NCBI GenBank assembly: GCA_003164075.1
Contig: PLRZ01000588.1
Coordinates: forward strand, 2,764-8,288
DNA: 5,525 nt
Source of the DNA: Bryobacterales bacterium
GTDB lineage: Bacteria > Acidobacteriota > Terriglobia > Bryobacterales > Bryobacteraceae
Reading direction: 5' to 3'
The notes under the pieces were generated by a model, which was not told the DNA's origin, ran no database searches, and saw only the letters and a list, made by a program, of their open reading frames with translations. Of this stretch, positions 1 through 5,525 are shown piece by piece. The position numbers were made by a program, and so were the translations under genes. Every line of letters starts with the position of its first letter. Position 1 is the stretch's first letter.

Positions 1-677
1 TCGAGTATTCCGACGACCCGGTGGTATTCGCCACGCATGCGCTGAGCCCGGCGAAGGTGAGCCGCATCAGCATCGTGGACCCGCTCGAAAAGCACATGGA
101 AGTGATTGTGGACGATTCGCAGCTTTCGCTCGCGATCGGCAAAAAGGGCCAGAACGTGCGCCTGGCGGCCAAACTGCTGGGTTGGAAGATCGATATCAAG
201 AGCGAGGAAGAGAAGCGGCAGGAAGTGGAGTCGCAGATGGCCGCGCTGGTGGCTCCGGGCGCGCCGGTTTCCGTGCTGATCGAATACGGCCTGGGCGAAA
301 AGGTAATGGAGCGGTTGCTCGAAACCGGCATTGGCACGATCGAAAAGCTGGGCGGCATGACGCCCGAACAGCTTGAGGAGATCCCGGGCATTGGACCGGA
401 GATGGTGGAACAGATCCAGGATTCGGTGAACGCGTACTACAGCCAGTTCGAGGATCCGGCGGCGGAAGCGCCTGCCGCGGCTGAGGTTGAGGCCGTGGCC
501 GTGGAAGCAACCGCGGAAGGCGAGCCCGCGGAAACCGGGCCTGCGGAATTGCAAACCGATGCGAAACAGTCTGGTACGATAGAAGACGCGGGTTCCCCCA
601 CTCACAAACCGTCGGAAGGAACGGTCCCGGAAGGGATTGGACCGGAAGAGGGCACCCCGGATGGTAGCGGCCAGTAG
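1..677 (+). CDS. nusA: Transcription termination/antitermination factor NusA, C-terminal part (5' end outside window)
   Basis: NusA binds RNA polymerase and nascent RNA in the cytoplasm and modulates pausing, termination and antitermination. The reading frame is open from base 3, so the N-terminal RNAP-binding domain, S1 domain and first KH domain lie to the left of the window. What remains is 224 residues. It begins with the second KH domain: the family-typical ALSPAKV stretch is at about 39-59, and the RNA-binding GKKG loop is at 138-149, inside [15 protein letters not shown] helix-hairpin-helix unit follows at about 300-440 (TGIGTIEKL, then [13 protein letters not shown]). The last ~75 residues are a Glu/Ala/Pro/Gly-rich acidic tail that looks disordered, in which a GIGPE peptide recurs (11-base exact repeat at 390-400 and 636-646). 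The TAG stop is at 675-677. The ATG/GTG codons near base 21 are internal, not starts. Placement directly before infB matches the usual nusA-infB order. Identification is secure; the tail is poorly conserved and says little about function. Confidence 0.95.
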   Translation, partial: EYSDDPVVFATHALSPAKVSRISIVDPLEKHMEVIVDDSQLSLAIGKKGQNVRLAAKLLGWKIDIKSEEEKRQEVESQMAALVAPGAPVSVLIEYGLGEKVMERLLETGIGTIEKLGGMTPEQLEEIPGIGPEMVEQIQDSVNAYYSQFEDPAAEAPAAAEVEAVAVEATAEGEPAETGPAELQTDAKQSGTIEDAGSPTHKPSEGTVPEGIGPEEGTPDGSGQ

Positions 678-741
678 CCCGCTCCCGGGGCCTGATTGCG
701 TGGAAGGACCGCCTGGGCGGTAGAGACTGATAGCTTTTTCT

Positions 742-3700
742 ATGAAGAAGATTCGAATCAACGAGCTGGCGCGGGAGCTGGAAGTCAAGGCTCACGAAAT
801 TCTGGATCGGCTCCCCGAATTGGGCGTGGCCGAGAAGAAGACGCATTCCAGCTCTATCGACGAAGACGTCGCCATCAAGCTGCGCCGGCTATATGGATTC
901 GATGTGCCCGACTTGGAACCTGAAACGGAGCCGGAGATCGCCGCGATGGAAGAGACTCTAGAGGCGCCCGCGGCTGTCGCGGAAGCGCCGGCAGCGAGCC
1001 CTGCGGCTCACGCGAAACCGGAAGCTGTGGCCACCGAAGAAGCACCGCCGGCCGCTGCTCCGCCAGCGGTTGTACCGCCCCCGGTAGAAGAGCCCCGGCC
1101 CACCCCGGGGGTTGCGGCGCCCATTCGGCCGCCTCTGGCGGGAAGGCCAATTCATCCGCCGGTGTTCTCGCACGGCGCTCCTGCCGCGCGGCAGGAGGGT
1201 CCGCGTACTCCCCCGCCACAGGCGGCGCCGCCACCGCAAGCTGCACCCGCGCCACCAGCTCCTCCACCACTAGCGCAAGCGCCAGCAGCTCCGCAGGCTG
1301 CACCGCCGCAAGCCGCACCGCCGCCGCAAGCGCCCCCGGTGGCCGTCATCGCGCCCGGTCGACCGGCTCCGCCGATTGCCAAGCCACTGCCAGGGCCGGC
1401 GGCCACCGCGCCGCGGCCCGGCCAGATTCTTTCCGGCCCGCGCCAACCGTTCCCGCAGGGTTCGACATCTTCCGGTGAAGGCCGCGTCTCCGGACCGGGC
1501 GCGGCCATGCCGAGGCCGGTCTCGCGCCCCGCCGTGATCCAGCGGCCGCAGCGGCCCGAAACTCGCCCGGGCGCGCCGGCGCCAGCGGCGCCGCAGCCCA
1601 GTGCGCATGCCGGGGCCGGTTCCGGTTCCTCGCCCTCGTCTCGAAATTTCGCCGGCCAACCGGCGGCCCGTCCGGTGGTGCCTCCCAGACCCGATCTGGT
1701 GGCCAAATTGGGTTCGCCCCGTCCGGTCATGCCGGCGCAGCCCGCATCGCCGCGTCCGGGTATTCCCAAGGCGCCCAGCGCGCCGGTCCCCGGTCAGCCG
1801 ATCTATCGCGGTCCCATCCGTCCCGGTCAGCCGATGGTCGCCAAGCCGGGAGTTCGTCCCGGGCCTCCAGCCATCGGGCGTCCGGGCGGACCGCGTCCGC
1901 AGCATCCCACGTCCCGCGGCCGCATGGAGCCGGGGCTCGCGCCGCCGCCAGTCGAGCCGGCACGCGGCCGTCCGGGGGACAAGCGTCCCTCGCGTCCGCA
2001 ACCGCGCGAACGGCAGGAAGAAGAGAAGATCCTGCGGCCGACGCGCCGCCACATCGAGTCCGGCCCGCCGCCCATCAATCGCGAAATCACCATTTCCGAG
2101 GGCATCACGGTCAAGGAGCTGTCCGAAAAGCTGGACGTGAAGGCCGCCCTGGTGATGAAGAAGTTGATGGACCGCAGCATTTTCGCCACCATCAACCAGA
2201 CCCTCGATTCCAAGCTGGCCACCGAGGTGTCGCGCGAATTCGGCGCCTCCACGGCCACCGTCAGTTACGAAGTGGAAGCCATGCAGGCGGTGGAAGAAGC
2301 CGAAGACACCAAAGATCTGCAGAAGCGCGCTCCGGTGGTCACCATCATGGGCCACGTGGACCATGGCAAGACGTCGCTGCTGGACGCCATCCGCGAAGCC
2401 AACGTCGCCGGGCGGGAAGCCGGCGGCATCACCCAGCATATTGGCGCGTACCAGGTGGACATGAACGGCAAGAAGATCGTGTTCATCGACACTCCCGGCC
2501 ACGAGGCCTTCACGCGCATGCGTGCCCGCGGCGCCAAGGTCACCGATATCGTGGTGCTGGTGGTGGCGGCGGATGACGGCGTCATGCCGCAGACGCTCGA
2601 AGCCATCGACCACGCGCGCGCCGCCAAGGTGCCCATCCTGGTGGCCATCAACAAAATCGACCGGCCCGACGCCCAGCCCGAACGTATCAAACAACAGTTG
2701 GCCGACCGCGGCCTGCTGGCCGAGGATTGGGGCGGCGACGTGGTCATGGTGCCGGTATCGGCCAAGACCCATCAGAACCTGGACCTGATGCTCGAAATGA
2801 TCCTGCTGGTGGCCGAAATGCTGGATCTCAAAGCCAATCCCAGCCGTCCGGCCATGGGCACGGTCATCGAAGCGCAACTCGACCGCGGACGCGGTCCGGT
2901 GGCCACCGTACTGGTGCGCAACGGCACGCTTTCGGTGGGCGACTTTTTCATTTGCGGCGCGGTATTCGGAAAAGTGCGCGCCATGCAGAACGACCGCGGC
3001 GGGCAGATCCGTAAAGCGGAACCGTCCACTCCGGTGGAAGTGCTCGGTCTGGATTCGCTGCCCGAAGCGGGCGACGATTTCCAGGTGGTCACCGACACCG
3101 CCAAGGCCAAGCAGATCGTCAATTTCCGCGATCAGAAATTGCGCGAGCAGACGCTGGCGAAATCCAGCCGCCTGACCCTGGAACAACTGCACAAGCAGAT
3201 GCAGGCCGGCGAAGTGAAGGAACTGCCCCTCATCATCAAGACCGATGTGGGTGGCTCGGCCGAAGTGCTCACCGAGACCCTGCAGAAGCTTTCCAACGAC
3301 AAGGTGAAGGTGCGCGTGCTGCACGCCGGCGTGGGCGCCATCAACGAATCGGACGTGCTGCTGGCTTCCGCGTCGAACGCCATCATCATCGGGTTCAGCG
3401 TGCGGCCGGAGCGGAATGCGGCGGCGCTGGCGGAACAGGAGAAAGTGGATGTCCGCCTGCACACCATCATTTACAACCTGACCGACGAAATCAAACTCGC
3501 CATGAGCGGGCTGCTGGCGCCGGTTTATAAGGAAGTGTACCGGGGCAAGGCGGAAGTGCGCGATACGTTCCGGATTACCAAGGTCGGCAACGTGGCCGGC
3601 TGTATCGTGCTGGACGGCGTAATTACGCGCGATTCCGAAGTGCGCCTGTTGCGCGACAACGTGGTGGTGCATACCGGCAAGATCGGATCGCTACGGCGCT

Positions 3701-3831
3701 TCAAAGACGATGTCAGCGAAGTGAAGAGCGGCATGGAATGCGGTATCACGCTGGAGAATTACGGCGACATCAAGGCTGGCGACGTCATGGAAGCCTACAA
3801 GACCGAACGCGTGGCCAACGAAGCCGCTTGA
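742..3831 (+). CDS. infB: Translation initiation factor IF-2 (1029 aa, extended N-terminus)
   Basis: IF2 is the GTPase that places initiator fMet-tRNA on the 30S subunit and promotes 50S joining. Residues 1-52 form a first IF2_N module ([15 protein letters not shown]). Residues ~74-430 are a low-complexity linker, Pro/Ala/Gln-rich first and Pro/Gly/Arg-rich later, ending in a charged patch before a second IF2_N module at ~446-515. The G domain is complete: G1 GHVDHGKT at 537-544, G2 GGITQHIGA at 561-569, G3 DTPGHE at 583-588, G4 NKID at 637-640 and G5 SAK at 673-675. The beta-barrel domain II starts near 704 ([13 protein letters not shown]). Domain III covers roughly 800-910. The C-terminal initiator-tRNA-binding domain runs from ~914 and includes GMECGI with Cys1000. 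An in-frame TAG at 721 and the match to the family N-terminus fix the ATG at 742. No good Shine-Dalgarno sequence lies upstream. The protein is longer than the ~890-residue E. coli IF2, and the excess is all in the linker. Internal start sites giving shorter isoforms, as in E. coli, cannot be excluded. Confidence 0.98.
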   Translation: MKKIRINELARELEVKAHEILDRLPELGVAEKKTHSSSIDEDVAIKLRRLYGFDVPDLEPETEPEIAAMEETLEAPAAVAEAPAASPAAHAKPEAVATEEAPPAAAPPAVVPPPVEEPRPTPGVAAPIRPPLAGRPIHPPVFSHGAPAARQEGPRTPPPQAAPPPQAAPAPPAPPPLAQAPAAPQAAPPQAAPPPQAPPVAVIAPGRPAPPIAKPLPGPAATAPRPGQILSGPRQPFPQGSTSSGEGRVSGPGAAMPRPVSRPAVIQRPQRPETRPGAPAPAAPQPSAHAGAGSGSSPSSRNFAGQPAARPVVPPRPDLVAKLGSPRPVMPAQPASPRPGIPKAPSAPVPGQPIYRGPIRPGQPMVAKPGVRPGPPAIGRPGGPRPQHPTSRGRMEPGLAPPPVEPARGRPGDKRPSRPQPRERQEEEKILRPTRRHIESGPPPINREITISEGITVKELSEKLDVKAALVMKKLMDRSIFATINQTLDSKLATEVSREFGASTATVSYEVEAMQAVEEAEDTKDLQKRAPVVTIMGHVDHGKTSLLDAIREANVAGREAGGITQHIGAYQVDMNGKKIVFIDTPGHEAFTRMRARGAKVTDIVVLVVAADDGVMPQTLEAIDHARAAKVPILVAINKIDRPDAQPERIKQQLADRGLLAEDWGGDVVMVPVSAKTHQNLDLMLEMILLVAEMLDLKANPSRPAMGTVIEAQLDRGRGPVATVLVRNGTLSVGDFFICGAVFGKVRAMQNDRGGQIRKAEPSTPVEVLGLDSLPEAGDDFQVVTDTAKAKQIVNFRDQKLREQTLAKSSRLTLEQLHKQMQAGEVKELPLIIKTDVGGSAEVLTETLQKLSNDKVKVRVLHAGVGAINESDVLLASASNAIIIGFSVRPERNAAALAEQEKVDVRLHTIIYNLTDEIKLAMSGLLAPVYKEVYRGKAEVRDTFRITKVGNVAGCIVLDGVITRDSEVRLLRDNVVVHTGKIGSLRRFKDDVSEVKSGMECGITLENYGDIKAGDVMEAYKTERVANEAA
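1210..1338 (+). repeat. Degenerate PPPQAA-type repeat in the IF2 linker
   Basis: Residues 157-199 of IF2 consist only of Pro, Ala and Gln apart from one Leu. Units of the form PPPQAA occur at 157-162 and 163-168, with related PQAA and PPPQA units at 184-197. At the DNA level the units are only partly alike because synonymous codons differ, although GCACCGCCG recurs 15 bases apart near 1308-1331. This suggests an older slippage-type expansion kept for amino-acid composition. The stretch should be an extended, disordered spacer. Confidence 0.75.
1789..1835 (+). repeat. Short direct repeat encoding PGQP in the Arg/Pro/Gly half of the IF2 linker
   Basis: The 14-base sequence CCCGGTCAGCCGAT occurs at 1789-1802 and again at 1822-1835. 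The copies are 33 bases (11 codons) apart, in the same reading frame, and both encode PGQP. They sit in a wider region (~1690-2040) where RPG, RPV and RPS motifs recur. The second half of the linker is therefore basic, in contrast to the nearly uncharged Pro/Ala half before it. Confidence 0.7.
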
Positions 3832-3835
3832 TGTC

Positions 3836-4123
3836 ATGGCCTCCGTCGGCGTCCTGACCCTGGAACTGCGGCTGCAGAATGCGCACTCTCTGAAAGAGAA
3901 GCGCCACGTGGTGAAGAGTCTGAAGGACCGTCTCCGCCATAAGTTCAACGTGGCGGTGGCGGAGATCGATTACCAGGACTTATGGCAGCGGGCGGCGGTG
4001 GCTGCGGTGACGGTCTCACCGGACCGTGAGTATGCGGAAAAACTGCTCCGGTCGGTTGAGAATGAGGCCGCCGAATTGCTGGGCTCGGAATTGGCGGGCT
4101 CTTCGGTGGAGTGGCTGTGTTAG
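3836..4123 (+). CDS. DUF503 family protein (YlxP-like)
   Basis: This is a 95-residue cytoplasmic protein of the DUF503 family, to which B. subtilis YlxP belongs. Family hallmarks are visible along its length: VGVLTLELRL at the N-terminus, the HSLKEKRHVVKSLKDRLRHKFNV segment split across the first helix and the next strand, then VAEIDYQDLWQRA, and a regular C-terminal helix (ENEAAELLG). There is no signal peptide or membrane segment. The length is normal for the family. Its biochemical role is not settled; its repeated placement between infB and rbfA suggests a ribosome-associated or ribosome-assembly function, which is inference from context. The ATG lies four bases after the infB stop with no Shine-Dalgarno sequence, so translation is probably coupled to infB. 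The TAG stop is at 4121-4123. Family assignment is confident; function is not. Confidence 0.92.
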   Translation: MASVGVLTLELRLQNAHSLKEKRHVVKSLKDRLRHKFNVAVAEIDYQDLWQRAAVAAVTVSPDREYAEKLLRSVENEAAELLGSELAGSSVEWLC

Positions 4124-4127
4124 AGAA

Positions 4128-4178
4128 AGCTTTCAGCTATCAGCTCCCCCCGAGCCACTCGGCTGAAAGCTGAAAGCT
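4128..4178. repeat. Inverted repeat made of 7-base units, between the DUF503 gene and rbfA
   Basis: Two 18-base arms, 4128-4145 and 4161-4178, are near-perfect reverse complements. The outer 11 bases (AGCTTTCAGCT and AGCTGAAAGCT) match exactly; there is one A-A mismatch (4139/4167), five further Watson-Crick pairs and a terminal T-G wobble, around a 15-base loop. Each arm is itself a run of a heptamer, AGCTGAA or AGCTGAT, on opposite strands. A nested 5-bp hairpin (CCGAG 4150-4154 with CTCGG 4158-4162, loop CCA) shares two bases with the right arm. No T-run follows, so this is not an intrinsic terminator. The right arm ends four bases before the rbfA ATG, so in mRNA it would cover the Shine-Dalgarno position. 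It resembles a REP-like dispersed intergenic repeat, but that needs genome-wide copies to establish. Confidence 0.8.
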
Positions 4179-4182
4179 AAGG

Positions 4183-4545
4183 ATGGACGAACGTCGCACA
4201 TTACGGATCTCCGAAGCGGTGAAAGAGGAATTGTCCGAAATCATCGGTTTTGAAACCCACGATCCCCGGCTGCTGGCCGTGGAGGTGACCGACGTTCACG
4301 TCAGCCCGGACGGACGGCATGCCAATATTGTGGTGGCGCTCCGCGGCACCGAAAAGGAAGCGCGGGAGTCTCTGGCTGCCCTGGAGCATGCGCAGGGGTT
4401 CCTGCGGCATGAATTGGCCACCCGGTTGAGCCTCCGGCACGTGCCCGAACTGCGTTTTCAACAGGACAAGAATCCCGACGTAGAGAGCCGAATCGACTTT
4501 TTACTGAGGCGGGCGAAAAAATCTCGCCGGAGCACCGAAAATTAG
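4183..4545 (+). CDS. rbfA: 30S ribosome-binding factor RbfA
   Basis: RbfA is a small KH-fold protein that binds immature 30S subunits and assists 16S rRNA 5'-end processing and late assembly; in E. coli it is cold-induced. The 120-residue product has the family layout. A basic N-terminal helix (RRTLRISEAVKEELSEII) is followed by DPRL near residue 28, the strand VEVTDVHVSPDGRHANIVV, a helix that reaches the characteristic AxG kink (AQG at 70-72), then LRHELATRLSLRHVPELRF and a basic C-terminus. Length is typical. The ATG at 4183 gives a normal family N-terminus. AAGG directly abuts this ATG (4179-4182), too close for an ordinary Shine-Dalgarno sequence; the better-placed purines GAAAG at 4172-4176 lie inside the right arm of the inverted repeat, so initiation may be weak or structure-dependent. 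It follows the DUF503 gene by 59 bases and is probably in the same operon. Confidence 0.96.
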   Translation: MDERRTLRISEAVKEELSEIIGFETHDPRLLAVEVTDVHVSPDGRHANIVVALRGTEKEARESLAALEHAQGFLRHELATRLSLRHVPELRFQQDKNPDVESRIDFLLRRAKKSRRSTEN

Positions 4546-4552
4546 CCCCAAA

Positions 4553-4729
4553 ATGAAACAGTTTGTGTTAGTTTTGTTTTTGTTGGCGGCTCCGGCTGCG
4601 GCTGGGCGGATCCTTTCCGTCCCAGGCAAGGCGGCCGAGGCCAAACAGGCGGCCGGACACCAGCCAAAGGAAGTTCGCGTGTTCATCAGCGAAGACAGGA
4701 CGGATAAGCCATGCGCGTGGCTCCAATGA
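4553..4729 (+). CDS. Possible small secreted or membrane-anchored peptide (58 aa), unknown function
   Basis: I do not recognise this product. The ORF starts seven bases after the rbfA stop and ends in TGA at 4727-4729, inside the 5' end of hemE. Its N-terminus reads like a Sec signal peptide: MKQ, a hydrophobic core FVLVLFLLAAP, then AAAG with a possible signal-peptidase site after the alanines near residue 17. The remaining ~41 residues are hydrophilic, rich in Lys, Ala and Glu, with one Cys (54) and one Trp (56). The signal-like segment is strikingly T-rich compared with its surroundings, as expected for Leu/Val/Phe codons. There is no Shine-Dalgarno sequence, so translation would depend on coupling from rbfA. 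The stop forms ATGA with an ATG in the hemE frame (4726-4729), a common coupling arrangement that favours a real gene. It could also be a chance ORF or the remnant of a longer gene. Codon evidence alone is too short to decide. Confidence 0.4.
   Translation: MKQFVLVLFLLAAPAAAGRILSVPGKAAEAKQAAGHQPKEVRVFISEDRTDKPCAWLQ
4697..4704 (+). promoter_or_regulatory. Candidate ribosome binding site for hemE
   Basis: The purine-rich stretch AGGACGGA ends six bases before the ATG at 4711 and is the best Shine-Dalgarno-like sequence in the window. It supports starting hemE at 4711 rather than at 4726, where the distance would be 21 bases. It lies inside the small upstream ORF. Confidence 0.45.
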
Positions 4730-5525
4730 CGAGCCGTTTTCTGGACGCCTGCCGGCGCCGGCCCACCGACGTGAGGCCGGTGTGGTTTATGCGGCAGGCC
4801 GGACGGTATTTGAAGCAGTACCGCCAGATCCGCGAAAAGCACGGGATTCTGGAAATCTGCAAGCGGCCCGACCTGGCGGCGACGGTGACCCTGCAGCCGG
4901 TGGAAATGCTGGACGTGGATGCGGCCATCATCTTTGCCGATCTTCTTCTCCCGGTGGAACCGATGGGCCTCAAGTTGCGCTACGAAAAGGGCGAAGGGCC
5001 GGCCATCGCCAACCCGGTGCGCACTACCGACGACGTGGATTCGCTTTCCACCACCAATACCGACGAGTTGGGATATGTGGGCGAAGCCATCCAGACCGTG
5101 GTGCGGGCGCTCGCCGGGAAGGTCCCGGTGATCGGCTTCGTAGGCGCGCCGTTCACCATGGCGAGTTACATGATTGAAGGCGGAGCGTCGCGCAATTTCA
5201 TTCGCACCAAGCGGCTGATGTATAGCGACGAGACCTTGTGGCGCCGCCTGATGGGCAAGATTGTGGACGTGCTGGCGCCCTTCGCGCAACTGCAGGTGGC
5301 TGCCGGCGCGCGCGCCATCCAGGTGTTCGACAGTTGGGTGGGAGCGCTCGGCTCGGACGACTACGTGCGCTTCGCCGCGCCCTATTCGCGCGCCCTCATC
5401 GAACGCATCCGGTCTACCGGAGTCCCGGTAATTCACTTCGGCACCGGCGCTTCGGGCTTCTTCAAGGAACTGCACGCCGCCGGCGGCGATGTGATGGGCG
5501 TGGACTGGCGCATCAACATCGACCA
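4711..5525 (+). CDS. hemE: Uroporphyrinogen decarboxylase HemE (3' end outside window)
   Basis: HemE decarboxylates the four acetate side chains of uroporphyrinogen III to give coproporphyrinogen III, a cytoplasmic, cofactor-free step of heme synthesis. About 271 codons are present and the frame stays open to the edge; family members are roughly 340-350 residues, so the last fifth, with the conserved C-terminal His region, is missing. Numbering from the ATG at 4711, the substrate-binding MRQAGRY is at residues 27-33 (Arg28 and Arg32). The catalytic-site Asp is Asp77 in IIFADLLLP. The conserved active-site Tyr is Tyr153 in GAPFTMASYMIEGG, and the conserved Ser is Ser208 in VFDSWVG. All key residues in this part are intact. 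An in-frame TAA at 4705 makes 4711 the first possible start; ATG 4726 (MTSRFL) is the alternative and matches a typical family N-terminus. The gene overlaps the small upstream ORF and may be co-transcribed with rbfA. Confidence 0.96.
   Translation, partial: MRVAPMTSRFLDACRRRPTDVRPVWFMRQAGRYLKQYRQIREKHGILEICKRPDLAATVTLQPVEMLDVDAAIIFADLLLPVEPMGLKLRYEKGEGPAIANPVRTTDDVDSLSTTNTDELGYVGEAIQTVVRALAGKVPVIGFVGAPFTMASYMIEGGASRNFIRTKRLMYSDETLWRRLMGKIVDVLAPFAQLQVAAGARAIQVFDSWVGALGSDDYVRFAAPYSRALIERIRSTGVPVIHFGTGASGFFKELHAAGGDVMGVDWRINID

Noticed and set aside
549..580. Promoter-like TTGCAA and TGGTACGAT inside the nusA tail
   Set aside because: The extended -10 resemblance is fair, but the spacer is 20 bases and the match is no better than chance in a region this long. 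Transcript mapping would be needed to support an internal infB promoter.
709..741. Palindrome CCGCCTGGGCGG followed by CTTTTTCT before infB, considered as a terminator
   Set aside because: The stem is only four pairs with a usable loop, and the T-run starts 14 bases later, so it lacks intrinsic terminator geometry.
196..846. 216-codon open frame on the - strand spanning the nusA end and infB start
   Set aside because: It is Arg/Pro-rich low complexity, antisense to two well-supported genes.
1152..1769. Gly/Ala-rich open frame on the - strand
   Set aside because: It is the reverse complement of the Pro/Ala-rich IF2 linker: CCG and GCC codons read backwards give Gly-rich low-complexity sequence.
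1270..3672. 800-codon open frame on the - strand opposite infB
   Set aside because: It is antisense to conserved IF2 codons with strong GC bias at third positions, which opens the opposite frame. Its translation is His/Arg/Gly-rich with no recognisable domain.
4125..4134. Perfect 10-base palindrome GAAAGCTTTC
   Set aside because: It overlaps the left arm of the larger inverted repeat and follows from the heptad unit; there is no separate evidence for an operator.
4512..4586. Small stem GGCGA/TCGCC near the rbfA end with a T-rich tract downstream, considered as a terminator
   Set aside because: The stem lies within rbfA coding sequence, is five pairs long and is more than 30 bases from the T-rich tract, which is better explained by hydrophobic codons of the small ORF.
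4501..5475. 324-codon open frame on the - strand opposite hemE
   Set aside because: The + strand encodes HemE with intact active-site motifs throughout; the antisense translation has no family features.

Overview
The window is a stretch of GC-rich bacterial chromosome with every supported gene on the + strand. It carries a conserved translation and transcription cluster in the order nusA (3' end only), infB, a DUF503/YlxP-type gene and rbfA. A possible 58-residue secreted peptide follows, then hemE, which runs off the right edge. The gene order, protein sequences and base composition suggest an Acidobacteriota-like organism, perhaps of the Solibacter/Bryobacter type. That assignment is a judgement from general resemblance and was not searched; another high-GC Gram-negative lineage, such as a deltaproteobacterial group, is possible.

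Layout: bases 1-677 encode the last KH domain, a helix-hairpin-helix region and an acidic tail of NusA. A 64-base gap leads to infB (742-3831), a long IF2 of 1029 residues whose excess length lies in a roughly 360-residue Pro/Ala then Pro/Gly/Arg linker between two IF2_N modules. Four bases later comes the DUF503 gene (3836-4123). The 59-base gap before rbfA (4183-4545) holds an inverted repeat built from a 7-base unit. After rbfA, a small ORF with a signal-peptide-like start (4553-4729) overlaps the start of hemE (4711 to the edge).

Together NusA (elongation, pausing and antitermination), IF2 (initiator tRNA delivery and subunit joining), DUF503/YlxP (suspected ribosome-associated factor) and RbfA (30S maturation) form a ribosome assembly and initiation operon. 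HemE (uroporphyrinogen decarboxylase, heme synthesis) is functionally unrelated, but the close spacing allows co-transcription.

I found no CRISPR array, mobile element, tRNA, rRNA or clear defence or biosynthetic system. The most unusual items are the heptad inverted repeat against the rbfA start and the small ORF whose stop codon overlaps an internal hemE ATG. Neither amounts to a new system on sequence alone.
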